DNA from: Promethearchaeota archaeon
Lineage (GTDB): Archaea > Asgardarchaeota > Lokiarchaeia > Sigyniarchaeales > SOKP01
DNA: 19,433 nt
Reading direction: 5' to 3'
NCBI GenBank assembly: GCA_030615145.1
Contig: JAUWZT010000032.1
Location: 1-19,433, forward strand
Shown: piece after piece, positions 1 to 7,128 of the stretch
Numbering within the stretch: position 1 is the stretch's first letter
Layout of the letters: every line of letters starts with the position of its first letter
Program-made: the position numbers and the translations under genes
The notes under the pieces: generated by a model
Database searches by the model: none
What the model was told of the DNA's origin: nothing
The model's input: only the letters and a program-made list of their open reading frames with translations

Positions 1-231
1 GAAAAGAAAAAAGTAAACCTCCCTGAAGTAATTAAGAAATTAATTTTATGTCGGAACAAGACGTGCATTTCTAATTCCAATGAACCAATTGAAACAGAAT
101 TCATGGTTCTAGAAGAAAAACCACTAAAAATTCAATGCATTTACTGCAACAGGATATATAAATTGGACGAAATTGTCTTTAGTTCTAAGGGGAAGATTGA
201 GAAGAAAATAAAACAAACTATACAATTGTAG
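1..231 (+). CDS. pyrI: Aspartate carbamoyltransferase regulatory chain, C-terminal zinc domain (partial, 5' end outside window)
   Basis: Frame 1 is open from base 1 to a TAG at 229-231 and gives 76 residues. They match the C-terminal zinc domain of PyrI: LPEVIKKLILC, a C-x4-C pair (CRNKTC), CISNSNEPIETEF, and a C-x2-C pair (CIYC). These four cysteines are the zinc site that docks the regulatory chain onto the catalytic PyrB trimer in known ATCases. The N-terminal allosteric nucleotide-binding domain, about 80 residues, lies left of the window. pyrB would be expected just upstream, but that cannot be seen. The stop lies 6 bases before the stop of the convergent gene on the other strand. The zinc motif and the flanking residues make the family call firm. 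Confidence 0.9.
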   Translation, partial: EKKKVNLPEVIKKLILCRNKTCISNSNEPIETEFMVLEEKPLKIQCIYCNRIYKLDEIVFSSKGKIEKKIKQTIQL

Positions 232-237
232 TTTAAT

Positions 238-657
238 TCAGGGAAAAGCTAAAAATGTATGTGTAATAACAGTAACAATCATAAATAATAAGAAAAATAT
301 TCCAATACCCGGTTTTATAATATTCTTCCAGCTCCATTCCTCTTTATCGTATTCGTATTTATATACAATAAAACTCACAAAAAATGGCGTAATAAACAAA
401 AAACATAACATCCAAATTAACAACCACCAACCAATCAAACCAAACAACAATCTTCCTATTAAACCGCTTAAAACGCCTGAAATCGCTCTTACCCAATATA
501 ATCTTGTCTCTTTTTCTAATCGAATATCAATCTTTTTGGTCGCTTTTTTATCCACCTGAAGATCTTGTTTTGGAAGTAGTTTTTTTTTCTCTTTTATAAG
601 TCTTTGCCGTTCTTTTTTAATATTAACCCTTTTCGGCCGTTTATCTTTTTTTCCCAT
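238..657 (-). CDS. Small basic membrane protein, unknown function
   Basis: This 139-residue protein is not recognised. Residues 1-50 are strongly basic, with many Lys and Arg. They are followed by hydrophobic segments at about 57-75, 77-100 and 117-138, so two or three membrane helices are likely. The middle loop carries an acidic, Trp-containing stretch (EYDKEEWSWKN). The charge bias suggests that the N-terminal tail is cytoplasmic and could contact nucleic acid or acidic lipid; that is inference. It starts at ATG and has a 113-base A/T-rich gap to the divergent NFACT gene. Its stop nearly meets the end of pyrI. Single-gene transcription is likely. Confidence 0.65.
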   Translation of the reverse strand: MGKKDKRPKRVNIKKERQRLIKEKKKLLPKQDLQVDKKATKKIDIRLEKETRLYWVRAISGVLSGLIGRLLFGLIGWWLLIWMLCFLFITPFFVSFIVYKYEYDKEEWSWKNIIKPGIGIFFLLFMIVTVITHTFLAFP

Positions 658-770
658 AATTAGTATTATTAATATTATTTTTTTTATTAAAATTTTGTAA
701 ATTAGATTTAGTTCAATTTATTTTTGATTTTTTAATAAAAGAAAAAAAAAGAGAATTATTATAATATACA

Positions 771-2827
771 ATGAAAAAAAATATTAAATTTTCAAATTTC
801 GACGTATTTGCTATTACGAAAGAATTAGATTTAGTTCTAACTCAAGGTAAAATTACTAATATCTACGAAATTGAGGATATATTAATTTTAAAAATTAAGA
901 CTAAATTAAATGAAAAAAAATATTAATCGTTAAAAACGATTCGCGTATAAATTTTACTAATTACGATTACCCAATACCAAAATATCCAAGTCAATACATC
1001 GGGTCTCTGAGAAAACTTCTAAAGAACAGAAGGATTTTAGCAATCCATCAACATAATTTTGATAGAATTATTATATTCGAATTAAGCAATATAGAGGGAA
1101 AATTCTGGAAATTTATAATAGAACTATTCAATAAGAGAAATTATATAGTATTAGACGATAAAAACCTTGTAAAAATAGCAAAACGCTACAGCAAATATAG
1201 AGATAGGGATATTTTAGCTAATAGAGAATACATATTTCCAAAATCTAGGGGAATAGATTTTCTAACTATTAATCAAAATGACTTTAACGAAATTATACAT
1301 AATTTTGAGGGTGAAATAGTAAGAATTTTAGCACGAAATATAAACATTTCAGGATTATATAGTGAAGAAATTTGTCATATGGCAAAGATTGATAAATCTA
1401 AAAACAGTAACGATTTAAATCAAGAAGAGTTGAATTTATTATTTCACGCTTTCAAAAATTTAAGAAATAAATTGCTTTTTGGTGAAATAAATGCACAGAT
1501 TGTTTTTAATGAGGACGAAGAAGAGATCTCAGTTATCCCTTTTGAATTAGAACTTTTCAAAAACAATAAGAAAAAACAAGTAATTTCTTTTAATGACGCT
1601 GTTGACGAATACTTTTCAAAAATAGATTCTAGTAATTTATTAACGCCACAAGATCAATCAATCAATCAAAAAATAAAATCTCAAGAAAAAATATTAAGAA
1701 ATCAACGAGAATACCTTGAAGAACTCAAAATAAGAAAAGACATGTATTACGAATATGGAGATTTTATATACGCTAATTTTAATGCCATACATAAGTTACT
1801 TGACGGAATTTTAGACGCTAAAGCTAAAGGCTACGGTTGGGAAGAAATTAACGCTAAATTACAAAGTGCTAAAAACGAAAGTTTAGAAGAGTTAGCATTT
1901 TTTGTTAAAATAATCCCTGCAACCAAACATGTTGTAATTGACATTAATAATAACGAAGTATATTTGCATTTAAATAAAACGGTTGGCGAAAACGCAAATT
2001 TAATTTATTCTAAAGGTAAAAAAGCAGAAAAGAAATTAACCGGAACATTTCCGGCAATTGAAAAAACAAAAAACAACATTGAAAAACTAAAGCTTAAAAA
2101 AGAATCAATTGAATTAGAAGTGAATTTTTTAATTAAAAAACCAACAAAAAAATGGTATGAGAAATTTAGGTGGTTTATTTCTTCAAATGGGTTCTTAGTA
2201 ATTGGCGGAAGGGACGCAAGTTCGAACGAAACAATATTTAAAAAATATATAACACCTTACGATTTAATTTTTCACACAAATTTTCCGGGCTCACCCCTAA
2301 CCGTAATTAAAAATCCAGAAAATAAAGAAATTCCCGAAAATTCAATTAAGGAGGCAGCTGACTTCGTAGCAAGTTTTTCTATAGCTTGGAAAGAAAATTG
2401 GGGCGTTGTTGATGTTTTTTATGTTTTAGCAAATCAAATTTCAAAAACACCTCCTTCTGGTGAGTATTTACCTAAAGGCTCTTTCATGATTTCTGGAAAG
2501 AAGAATGTAATTAAAGACGCTAAAACTGAGTTAGTTCTTCGATTAGAGCTCTTAGAAATCAAAGACGGAGCTAATCCGAACGTTAAAATATTATATCCGC
2601 AAATAATTTGCGAACCAACAAGCACTATTAAAAATAAAACAAGCAATTCAATACTAATTAAACCTTCAAAATCTGGATTAACCAAAGGAAAGTTAGCAAA
2701 GGAATTGAAATCAATCTTTCTTAATAAATCTGAAGTGGATAATAAAAAGTGGGTAAAAACCTTGTCTTTAGACGATATAATCCTTATACTTCCTCCCGGA
2801 ACATCTAAAATAACGAAATTAAGTTAA
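771..2827 (+). CDS. rqcH: NFACT-family ribosome quality control protein (RqcH/NEMF/Tae2 homologue), apparent -1 frameshift
   Basis: This is an archaeal NFACT protein. The family binds the P-site tRNA on split 50S/60S subunits and, in bacteria and yeast, adds C-terminal tails to stalled nascent chains. Reading from ATG 771 gives the NFACT-N start (SNFDVFAITKELD) but stops at TAA 924-926. A -1 shift in the A8 run at 913-920 restores a continuous 685-residue protein, the normal family length. In the joined numbering, HNFDR places an Asp-Arg pair at 98-99, the catalytic DR pair known from Rqc2/RqcH. The region EEICHMAKIDK is near 200, and two helical coiled-coil arms span about 295-340 and 420-455. 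The NFACT-R (DUF814) domain starts near 458 (KKWYEKFRWF...LVIGGRDASSNE). No long C-terminal acidic domain is present. The 3' end overlaps the convergent phosphodiesterase gene by 4 bases. Family identity is firm; whether the frameshift is real, programmed or an assembly error is open. Confidence 0.9.
913..920 (+). other. A8 homopolymer at the frameshift point of the NFACT gene
   Basis: In the zero frame the codons are GAA AAA AAA TAT TAA, so bases 914-920 form a perfect A AAA AAA slippery heptamer. The zero-frame stop is one codon further on, at 924-926. Slipping back one base gives ...N-E-K-K-I-L-I-V-K-N-D, which continues the conserved NFACT-N domain. A ninth A (or loss of two) would give the same frame. 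The site could be a homopolymer sequencing error, transcriptional slippage, or programmed -1 frameshifting. Confidence 0.85.
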
Positions 2828-3567
2828 GTTCTTTTTAACCACTGCTTTATAATTTTAATATTTTTATAATCATCAAATAAAATCCCATCAATTTGAAGTT
2901 TAATTAAATCTTTAATCTTTTTAACAGAATTAGCGTATTTAATAAAGTCCCAAGCAAGAGCTTTAATACCGTTTTCTTGGCAAATGCCTATAAAATTAGC
3001 TTTAATTAAATCTGACTTTAAACTTATCATGTCTGGTATGAAACGTAAATTCTTCTGATCCCCCAATTCTATAAATTCATTTAAATTTAATCCCTTTCCT
3101 TTAGTAATATTATAACAAACTTGACATTCAGGAAATTCTTTTTTAATTATCCTCAATAATTCATAATTTCTTCCGCAAATAACGCAATCTTTTAATAATC
3201 CTTTCTTAATCACCATATTGATTACGTCATTTTTTATTTCTTCTTCTTTTAATTCAATCATGAACTTCGTTCTTTTTGCAAGTTTATCTAACACTTCAGT
3301 TAAAAGAGGAATTTCAGCAGTTCTAATTTTTGTTTTATAATTTTTAAGTTCAGCGTAAGTTAAATCTTTTAGATACACTGAACCAACTATAGTCTTGTCT
3401 ATGAAGGCATCATGAAAGACTAACAAATTTCCATCGTTCAATCTCCGAACATCAAATTCAATGTACTGAGCTCCGGATTTAATCGCTGCTTCGAATGATT
3501 TTAATGTATTTTCATCGTAATCTATTCTAGTCCCTCTGTGGCCAATAAACAGTAAATTTTTTTTCAT
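2824..3567 (-). CDS. Glycerophosphodiester phosphodiesterase family protein
   Basis: This 247-residue GDPD-family TIM barrel is expected to hydrolyse glycerophosphodiesters to an alcohol and glycerol phosphate, using a divalent metal. The signature residues are visible: H10-R11-G, DENT at 18-21, the E37-x-D39 pair (YIEFDVRRLNDG), H52-D53 (LLVFHDAF), and an ELK strand near 105. The C-terminal barrel strand LQIDGILFDD matches the usual 'GVDGIITD' region. There is no signal peptide, so it is cytoplasmic, and length is normal for the UgpQ-like class. It starts at ATG. Its stop overlaps the end of the NFACT gene by 4 bases. It is the last gene of a minus-strand group, 34 bases after a membrane protein. 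In an archaeon the substrate may be a head-group diester of ether lipid; that is inference. Confidence 0.88.
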   Translation of the reverse strand: MKKNLLFIGHRGTRIDYDENTLKSFEAAIKSGAQYIEFDVRRLNDGNLLVFHDAFIDKTIVGSVYLKDLTYAELKNYKTKIRTAEIPLLTEVLDKLAKRTKFMIELKEEEIKNDVINMVIKKGLLKDCVICGRNYELLRIIKKEFPECQVCYNITKGKGLNLNEFIELGDQKNLRFIPDMISLKSDLIKANFIGICQENGIKALAWDFIKYANSVKKIKDLIKLQIDGILFDDYKNIKIIKQWLKRT

Positions 3568-3601
3568 ATTTGAATTTAAAACGTTAAATAAATAATGGCT
3601 T

Positions 3602-4018
3602 TCAGTTTTCTTGAACTAAATACAAGTAAAGAACGATAGCTAATAGACCTACTAGCGTAAAAGAGAAAACCAACGAATTTCTAAATGCTTGTATTAACGA
3701 AAAGAAAAATAACAGTCCTATTATTTTAAAATCTACTGGTTTGCCCGTCAATTCTTTGTAATTTCCAAGACTAACCATGATTAAAATGTTAAATATTAGA
3801 ATAACGAGAACTTTAATTATAATATCTAAAGCTAACAAAAATGGGTTATCATCCAGAAATAATGTAATTATTTCTCCATTTAATAAAATTGAAATTGCTA
3901 AAAATAACCCTCCAAATATCGCAGAGAGAATAACTGAACGGTATGCGAATTTTTCTTCTATATTTTCCTTCTTTTTAGTTGGTTGTGATTTAACACTATT
4001 TTTACTAATTTTTGACAT
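3602..4018 (-). CDS. Four-helix membrane protein, unknown function
   Basis: This 138-residue protein has a charged N-terminal tail of about 25 residues rich in Lys and Ser (KSQPTKKKENIEEK). It is followed by hydrophobic segments at roughly 28-46, 60-82, 97-113 and 116-135. No catalytic motif or known family is recognised. It starts at ATG, one base after the stop of the DOMON-like membrane protein (4020-4868), so the two are almost certainly co-transcribed and possibly translationally coupled. That spacing suggests a functional pair: an integral membrane partner for a membrane-anchored extracytoplasmic domain. The phosphodiesterase gene follows after 34 bases and may belong to the same transcript. 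Confidence 0.65.
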   Translation of the reverse strand: MSKISKNSVKSQPTKKKENIEEKFAYRSVILSAIFGGLFLAISILLNGEIITLFLDDNPFLLALDIIIKVLVILIFNILIMVSLGNYKELTGKPVDFKIIGLLFFFSLIQAFRNSLVFSFTLVGLLAIVLYLYLVQEN

Positions 4019-4019
4019 G

Positions 4020-4868
4020 TTAACTCCTTATTCTTCTGATTTCTTTCTTGAGTTGAGTTATTCGATATATATAAAAAATATAAAGGGCGCTAATTGTGCT
4101 GAAAATAACGATTGTTGAGATGAGCATTATAAGTTCATCAAGAGAAGGCGGGGTGAAAATTGGATATTGAAGCTCAATTGAAGCAATATTTGAAATCTTA
4201 ATTCCATCTGGGTAAAGCGCTGTGTTTCCGAACACAATTTTGAAATCATAATTCCTATTATAATTTAAATAAACATCTTGAAGTTGATCTTCAGTATCTT
4301 TAACCGGCATTGAAAATTCATATGTTATTTGATTTTCATCTAAGTGAGCTGCACCGTCTCCATTAGGAATGATATCTTCTTCGTACTCTGTATCATTAAT
4401 ATGGTAATCAAGATATTTAAAATCATTCTCACTTATATTTGAACATTGAACAATTTTAGCGTCAGTAAAATCAGAGTTAGAAACCTCATCCGCAATTAAA
4501 ATTCCTATGAATTCATTATCGTATTCACTAGTACCATGATCTTGCAAGTCAAACCGTACTAAGATATATAAGTTTAAACCTTCTTGTATGACCCATAAGT
4601 CAATTGCCAATCCATTTTCTGGAACGGTTATATTGGGATATAAGTTAATGTTTTGCTTCTCGGCTTGGTCCCACTCGCCCGTAGTGCCATCAATGATCCC
4701 GTCTATAACGGGGGCAGCTCCAAAACCTACTTTAAATTCAATTGTATCTCCATAGCCATTTGTTATTAAAAATATGGAGCTAAGGAATATTTGAGTTATG
4801 ACAATTAGAGTTAATAATCTTATTGTGTTTTTTTTCAAAGTTTTATAGCCACTTTTTGAATTGTTCAA
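4020..4868 (-). CDS. Membrane-anchored extracytoplasmic protein with DOMON/CBM9-like domain
   Basis: This 282-residue protein has an N-terminal hydrophobic signal or anchor at about 17-36 (LLTLIVITQIFLSSIFLIT). An acidic extracytoplasmic domain follows at about 40-240, then a C-terminal membrane helix at about 248-270 and a short basic cytoplasmic tail (QLKKEIRRIRS). The start of the outer domain, APVIDGIIDG followed by EWDQAEK, resembles the opening strand of DOMON-like and family 9 carbohydrate-binding domains, which bind sugars or heme. The resemblance is from memory, and no ligand residues can be assigned. The start used is TTG at 4868-4866, because no in-frame ATG precedes the signal segment. 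TTG at codon 12 is an alternative. No Shine-Dalgarno motif is visible, but a four-codon reading frame (ATG TTA AAT TGA) ends across this TTG. The downstream membrane-protein gene starts one base after its stop. Confidence 0.7.
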   Translation of the reverse strand: MNNSKSGYKTLKKNTIRLLTLIVITQIFLSSIFLITNGYGDTIEFKVGFGAAPVIDGIIDGTTGEWDQAEKQNINLYPNITVPENGLAIDLWVIQEGLNLYILVRFDLQDHGTSEYDNEFIGILIADEVSNSDFTDAKIVQCSNISENDFKYLDYHINDTEYEEDIIPNGDGAAHLDENQITYEFSMPVKDTEDQLQDVYLNYNRNYDFKIVFGNTALYPDGIKISNIASIELQYPIFTPPSLDELIMLISTIVIFSTISALYIFYIYRITQLKKEIRRIRS

Positions 4869-4989
4869 TTTAACATTTAATTAAAAATGATAATTAAAAT
4901 TGAATTTAATATTTTTTCTTTACTTAATTAATTATTAACGATATTAATCAAATATTATAATTTAATAAAAGAACTCAATTCTATAATAA

Positions 4990-5004
4990 TGAGGAAAAAC
5001 CTCA
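4990..5004 (-). terminator. Short hairpin just after the RNase P operon, possible 3' end
   Basis: A 5-base-pair inverted repeat (TGAGG/CCTCA) with a 5-base loop lies 2 bases beyond the last stop of the four-gene RNase P operon. On the minus strand the loop is TTTTT. The stem is short and no long U-tract follows, so this is only a candidate transcript end or stabilising hairpin. Confidence 0.25.
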
Positions 5005-5006
5005 AT

Positions 5007-5456
5007 TTAGGGGAGATAATTGGGAAGTAGGACGCTACAATTAAACTTGTTTAAATATGCTATAATGTAATTTATTAATCGCTTTATATCGCGCTTCGCT
5101 TCAAGCATATTACTATTATTATATTCTGCGAACACTTTTGGTCCTATCGCAATTAGTAGACCAGACAAATCTTTCTCTCTTTTAATGAAAAGCCAAAATG
5201 GCTTCTTTTTTTCGTTATCTTTGATCAAAAGCAACATCCAAGCGTTTAAAGTCCAATCTTTTGCATCAGGTCCAATGATTTTCTCAATCGCGTGCCCAGC
5301 AGTATATTTTTTAGTCATCTTTATTGCTTTTACCAAACGTATAAAGTAAGACCTTTTTAATTTTAAATACCCATTAAAATATACATTAGCATCGAACAAT
5401 TCTAGCTCTTTTTCCGTACCATCAGAGAATTTCAGAAAAACTTTCCATGTTTTCAT
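5007..5456 (-). CDS. Unknown protein, fourth gene of the RNase P operon
   Basis: This 149-residue soluble protein is not recognised. It begins with a beta-strand pair (WKVFLKFSDGTEKELELFDA), followed by a basic helical stretch (KLKRSYFIRLVKAIKMTKK) and a Trp-rich part (DWTLNAWMLLLIKD, KPFWLFIKRE). The C-terminal half is helical and ends LLPNYLP. There are no Cys clusters, P-loop or membrane helices. It does not look like the archaeal RNase P proteins Rpp21, Rpp29 or L7Ae. It starts at ATG, 4 bases after the stop of the preceding unknown gene, so it must be co-transcribed with rpp30 and pop5. The high basic content is compatible with RNA binding, but nothing in the sequence proves it. Confidence 0.75.
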   Translation of the reverse strand: MKTWKVFLKFSDGTEKELELFDANVYFNGYLKLKRSYFIRLVKAIKMTKKYTAGHAIEKIIGPDAKDWTLNAWMLLLIKDNEKKKPFWLFIKREKDLSGLLIAIGPKVFAEYNNSNMLEAKRDIKRLINYIIAYLNKFNCSVLLPNYLP

Positions 5457-5460
5457 TTAT

Positions 5461-5928
5461 TTAATTCACTTTACTTTTAGCTAAACTTATTTCTTCTATT
5501 TTTATATCTTTGAATTTATTTTTATTCTTATCCAAAAGCGTTTTTAAATCTTTATATTTTTTGTCACCTAATGAAAGATTTAGGTAGCACTCAAAAAATA
5601 ATATTCCCTCCACCAAAACCAATCCTGAAGAATGAATGATCTCGTATTCGTGAAGTTTTATAGAGAAGTTTTCTATATGCTCATCAATCAGGTTTAAACC
5701 CGTTAATGTAACCTTTAGGACCCTTTCTTTATTTATTGGGTATAATGTTAATTTTGCAAATCTGGTAGTTTCTGATTTGACAATTAATAAATAACTATAT
5801 TTGTGTTTTTCTTTAATGTGTAATAATGAAATGTTCAAATTTAAGTTAAAAGATTCGTCAATTTCTTTGATTTGGGCAACTGTAAGGCTTGGGTTTTTCA
5901 TTTTCTTTTTTAATGATTGTAATATCAA
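5461..5928 (-). CDS. Unknown protein, third gene of the RNase P operon
   Basis: This 155-residue soluble protein is not recognised. After a helical N-terminus (VAQIKEIDESFN) it shows alternating strands and helices: LNISLLHI, YSYLLIVKS, FAKLTLYP, VLKVTLTGLN, a helix, EIIHSSGLVLVEGILFFECYLNL, then a lysine-rich helix (YKDLKTLLDKNKNKFKDIK). The pattern is that of a small alpha/beta (ferredoxin- or ACT-like) fold, which is inference only. The start is uncertain. TTG at 5928-5926 leaves a normal 6-base gap after pop5 and has an AAGG 10 bases upstream. ATG at 5901-5899 would give 146 residues and a 33-base gap. The next gene follows after 4 bases. The place between pop5 and another unknown suggests a link to RNA processing or translation. 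Confidence 0.75.
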   Translation of the reverse strand: MILQSLKKKMKNPSLTVAQIKEIDESFNLNLNISLLHIKEKHKYSYLLIVKSETTRFAKLTLYPINKERVLKVTLTGLNLIDEHIENFSIKLHEYEIIHSSGLVLVEGILFFECYLNLSLGDKKYKDLKTLLDKNKNKFKDIKIEEISLAKSKVN

Positions 5929-5934
5929 ATTAAT

Positions 5935-6276
5935 TTATCCTTTATTTGTTATTAATTTTTTTAAAGTCTTTATGCTACGAATCGTTCCAGAAGTCTTTAT
6001 TGGAGATAAAATTACTCTTTTGCCAGATATTTCAGTAATCAGAGTTATTGCCGAAATAACTATTTCCTTCGTGTTATGAGAACACCGAATGACGCCGAAA
6101 CCTTCCTTGAAATCTATATCTAACAACCATAAGCCGACCTTACTTGCTTCTCTCAATCCAAAATATTTCCAAATTGATTGCCAAATAGCGTTTAAAACCT
6201 CTCTCTGGTCCAAATCGGAGTTATCTTTTGTAATTACTTTGAATAGAATGTACCTATTTCTTTCTTTTTTTACCAT
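5935..6276 (-). CDS. rnp2: Ribonuclease P protein component 2 (Pop5/Rpp14 family)
   Basis: This 113-residue Pop5-family subunit pairs with Rpp30 and activates the catalytic domain of archaeal RNase P RNA in tRNA 5' maturation. Family signatures are clear: the opening RNRYILFKVI, the helix ending in FGLREASKVGLWLLDID, the RNP-like strand GFGVIRCSHN, then ALITEISGKRV-type residues (ITLITEISGKRVILSPIKTSGTI is split over about 77-98) and the SGTIRSIK helix start. Length is typical. Its ATG overlaps the TAA of rpp30 by one base (TAATG), so the two are translationally coupled, as suits a 1:1 heterodimer. The C-terminal tail is short. Confidence 0.93.
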   Translation of the reverse strand: MVKKERNRYILFKVITKDNSDLDQREVLNAIWQSIWKYFGLREASKVGLWLLDIDFKEGFGVIRCSHNTKEIVISAITLITEISGKRVILSPIKTSGTIRSIKTLKKLITNKG

Positions 6277-7001
6277 TACAGCTCACCCTCGTTTAATAGC
6301 TTTACCCCGGATTCTATGATGTTCTTGTCTTGACGTGCCTGTACACGATTTATTAAGGTTAACACATTTTCAGAAAAAACTTTTTTGGCGCTCAATAAAG
6401 GTATACCCAACAACGTATGACAAACGCTAATTAAAGCCCTAGGATGTCTTAGTTTAAAGAGGTCGTCAAAATTTCCACTTATAATATAGTTAACTTTTAA
6501 TTGCACTGCTAATTGGACTGCACGATATAAACTCCTCAAGTACTTCGATTGAATTATTTGGTTTCTCGCCATTATTGGTGCTAGCGAAAATTCTATGAAA
6601 GACCTATTTTGTTTTGTAAGGGAAATAATTCCTGGAGAAATTGTCTTGATTACATTTTGGTCTGAAAACGAAATTATATCCACTCGAGAATCTTTAGCAG
6701 CTTGAATTTGAATGTTTTTATCCATAGATTCCACCGAAATAATATCTGAGAAATTATTGTAATGTTGTATTCGTTTTTTTAGGTCGTTTAGGCTATTTGG
6801 CCTCAAATTAATGCGATAGTAGAGGTTTATCGTCGAGATTTTACTAATTCGCTGCTTTAACTCTGAATTGAGCTTTACTACGTCATTTTTTGGTTCTAAA
6901 ATTAAATTGGTAATCCGTAATTCTTGACAGAATTTTAACTTTCTCTCAATCTCTGCGAAATCGTTTATGTTTATTTTTAACCTAGATTCAAAGTAAGACA
7001 A
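6276..7001 (-). CDS. rnp3: Ribonuclease P protein component 3 (Rpp30)
   Basis: This 241-residue protein has the PHP-like TIM-barrel fold of Rpp30, the partner of Pop5 in archaeal RNase P. Matching parts are YFESRLKI at the N-terminus, LRITNLILEPKN, YYRINLRP, IDIISFSDQN-type strand residues (VDIISFSDQNV), IEFSLAPIM, and the late strand and helix YIISGNFDDLFKLRHPRALISVCHTLLG. Length is normal. The start is TTG at 7001-6999. The in-frame codon just upstream is TAA, and the first internal Met comes far too late, so TTG is forced. A GAGGT Shine-Dalgarno motif sits 10 bases upstream. It heads a four-gene minus-strand operon and is divergent from the DUF39 gene. Confidence 0.92.
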   Translation of the reverse strand: MSYFESRLKININDFAEIERKLKFCQELRITNLILEPKNDVVKLNSELKQRISKISTINLYYRINLRPNSLNDLKKRIQHYNNFSDIISVESMDKNIQIQAAKDSRVDIISFSDQNVIKTISPGIISLTKQNRSFIEFSLAPIMARNQIIQSKYLRSLYRAVQLAVQLKVNYIISGNFDDLFKLRHPRALISVCHTLLGIPLLSAKKVFSENVLTLINRVQARQDKNIIESGVKLLNEGEL

Positions 7002-7011
7002 TTAGAATTAA

Positions 7012-7016
7012 ACCTC
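7012..7016 (-). promoter_or_regulatory. Shine-Dalgarno motif fixing the TTG start of rpp30
   Basis: ACCTC on the plus strand reads GAGGT on the minus strand, 10 bases before the TTG at 7001-6999. With the in-frame TAA directly upstream of that TTG, it leaves no other plausible start. Confidence 0.7.
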
Positions 7017-7041
7017 TATTTTAAGATTTCGAATTTAATAC

Positions 7042-7120
7042 AGCGTTTTAAGAATTTAAAGTATTTTTTAAATAAAAAAAATTTTATTAAGATAAATATT
7101 TTACATGATAAAGCGTTTTA
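7042..7120. repeat. Direct 9-mer repeat in the divergent rpp30/DUF39 promoter region
   Basis: AGCGTTTTA occurs at 7042-7050 and 7112-7120, 70 bases apart start to start, in the 127-base gap between the divergent RNase P operon and the DUF39-ferredoxin gene. The second copy runs into TATATTATG at the start of the DUF39 gene. Similar AGCGTTT strings occur by chance elsewhere in this A/T-rich window, so an operator role is only a possibility. Confidence 0.25.
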
Positions 7121-7128
7121 TATTATGA

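Noticed and set aside
771..926. Treating 771-926 as a separate small gene and 1379 as the start of the NFACT gene
   Set aside because: The segment 920-1378 encodes conserved NFACT-N sequence, including the Asp-Arg pair, in the downstream frame. A start at 1379 would remove the catalytic domain.
3777..4118. Open frame of 113 codons on the plus strand
   Set aside because: It lies opposite the membrane-protein and DOMON-like genes, has no family resemblance and no promoter logic. It is a shadow of A/T-rich coding on the other strand.
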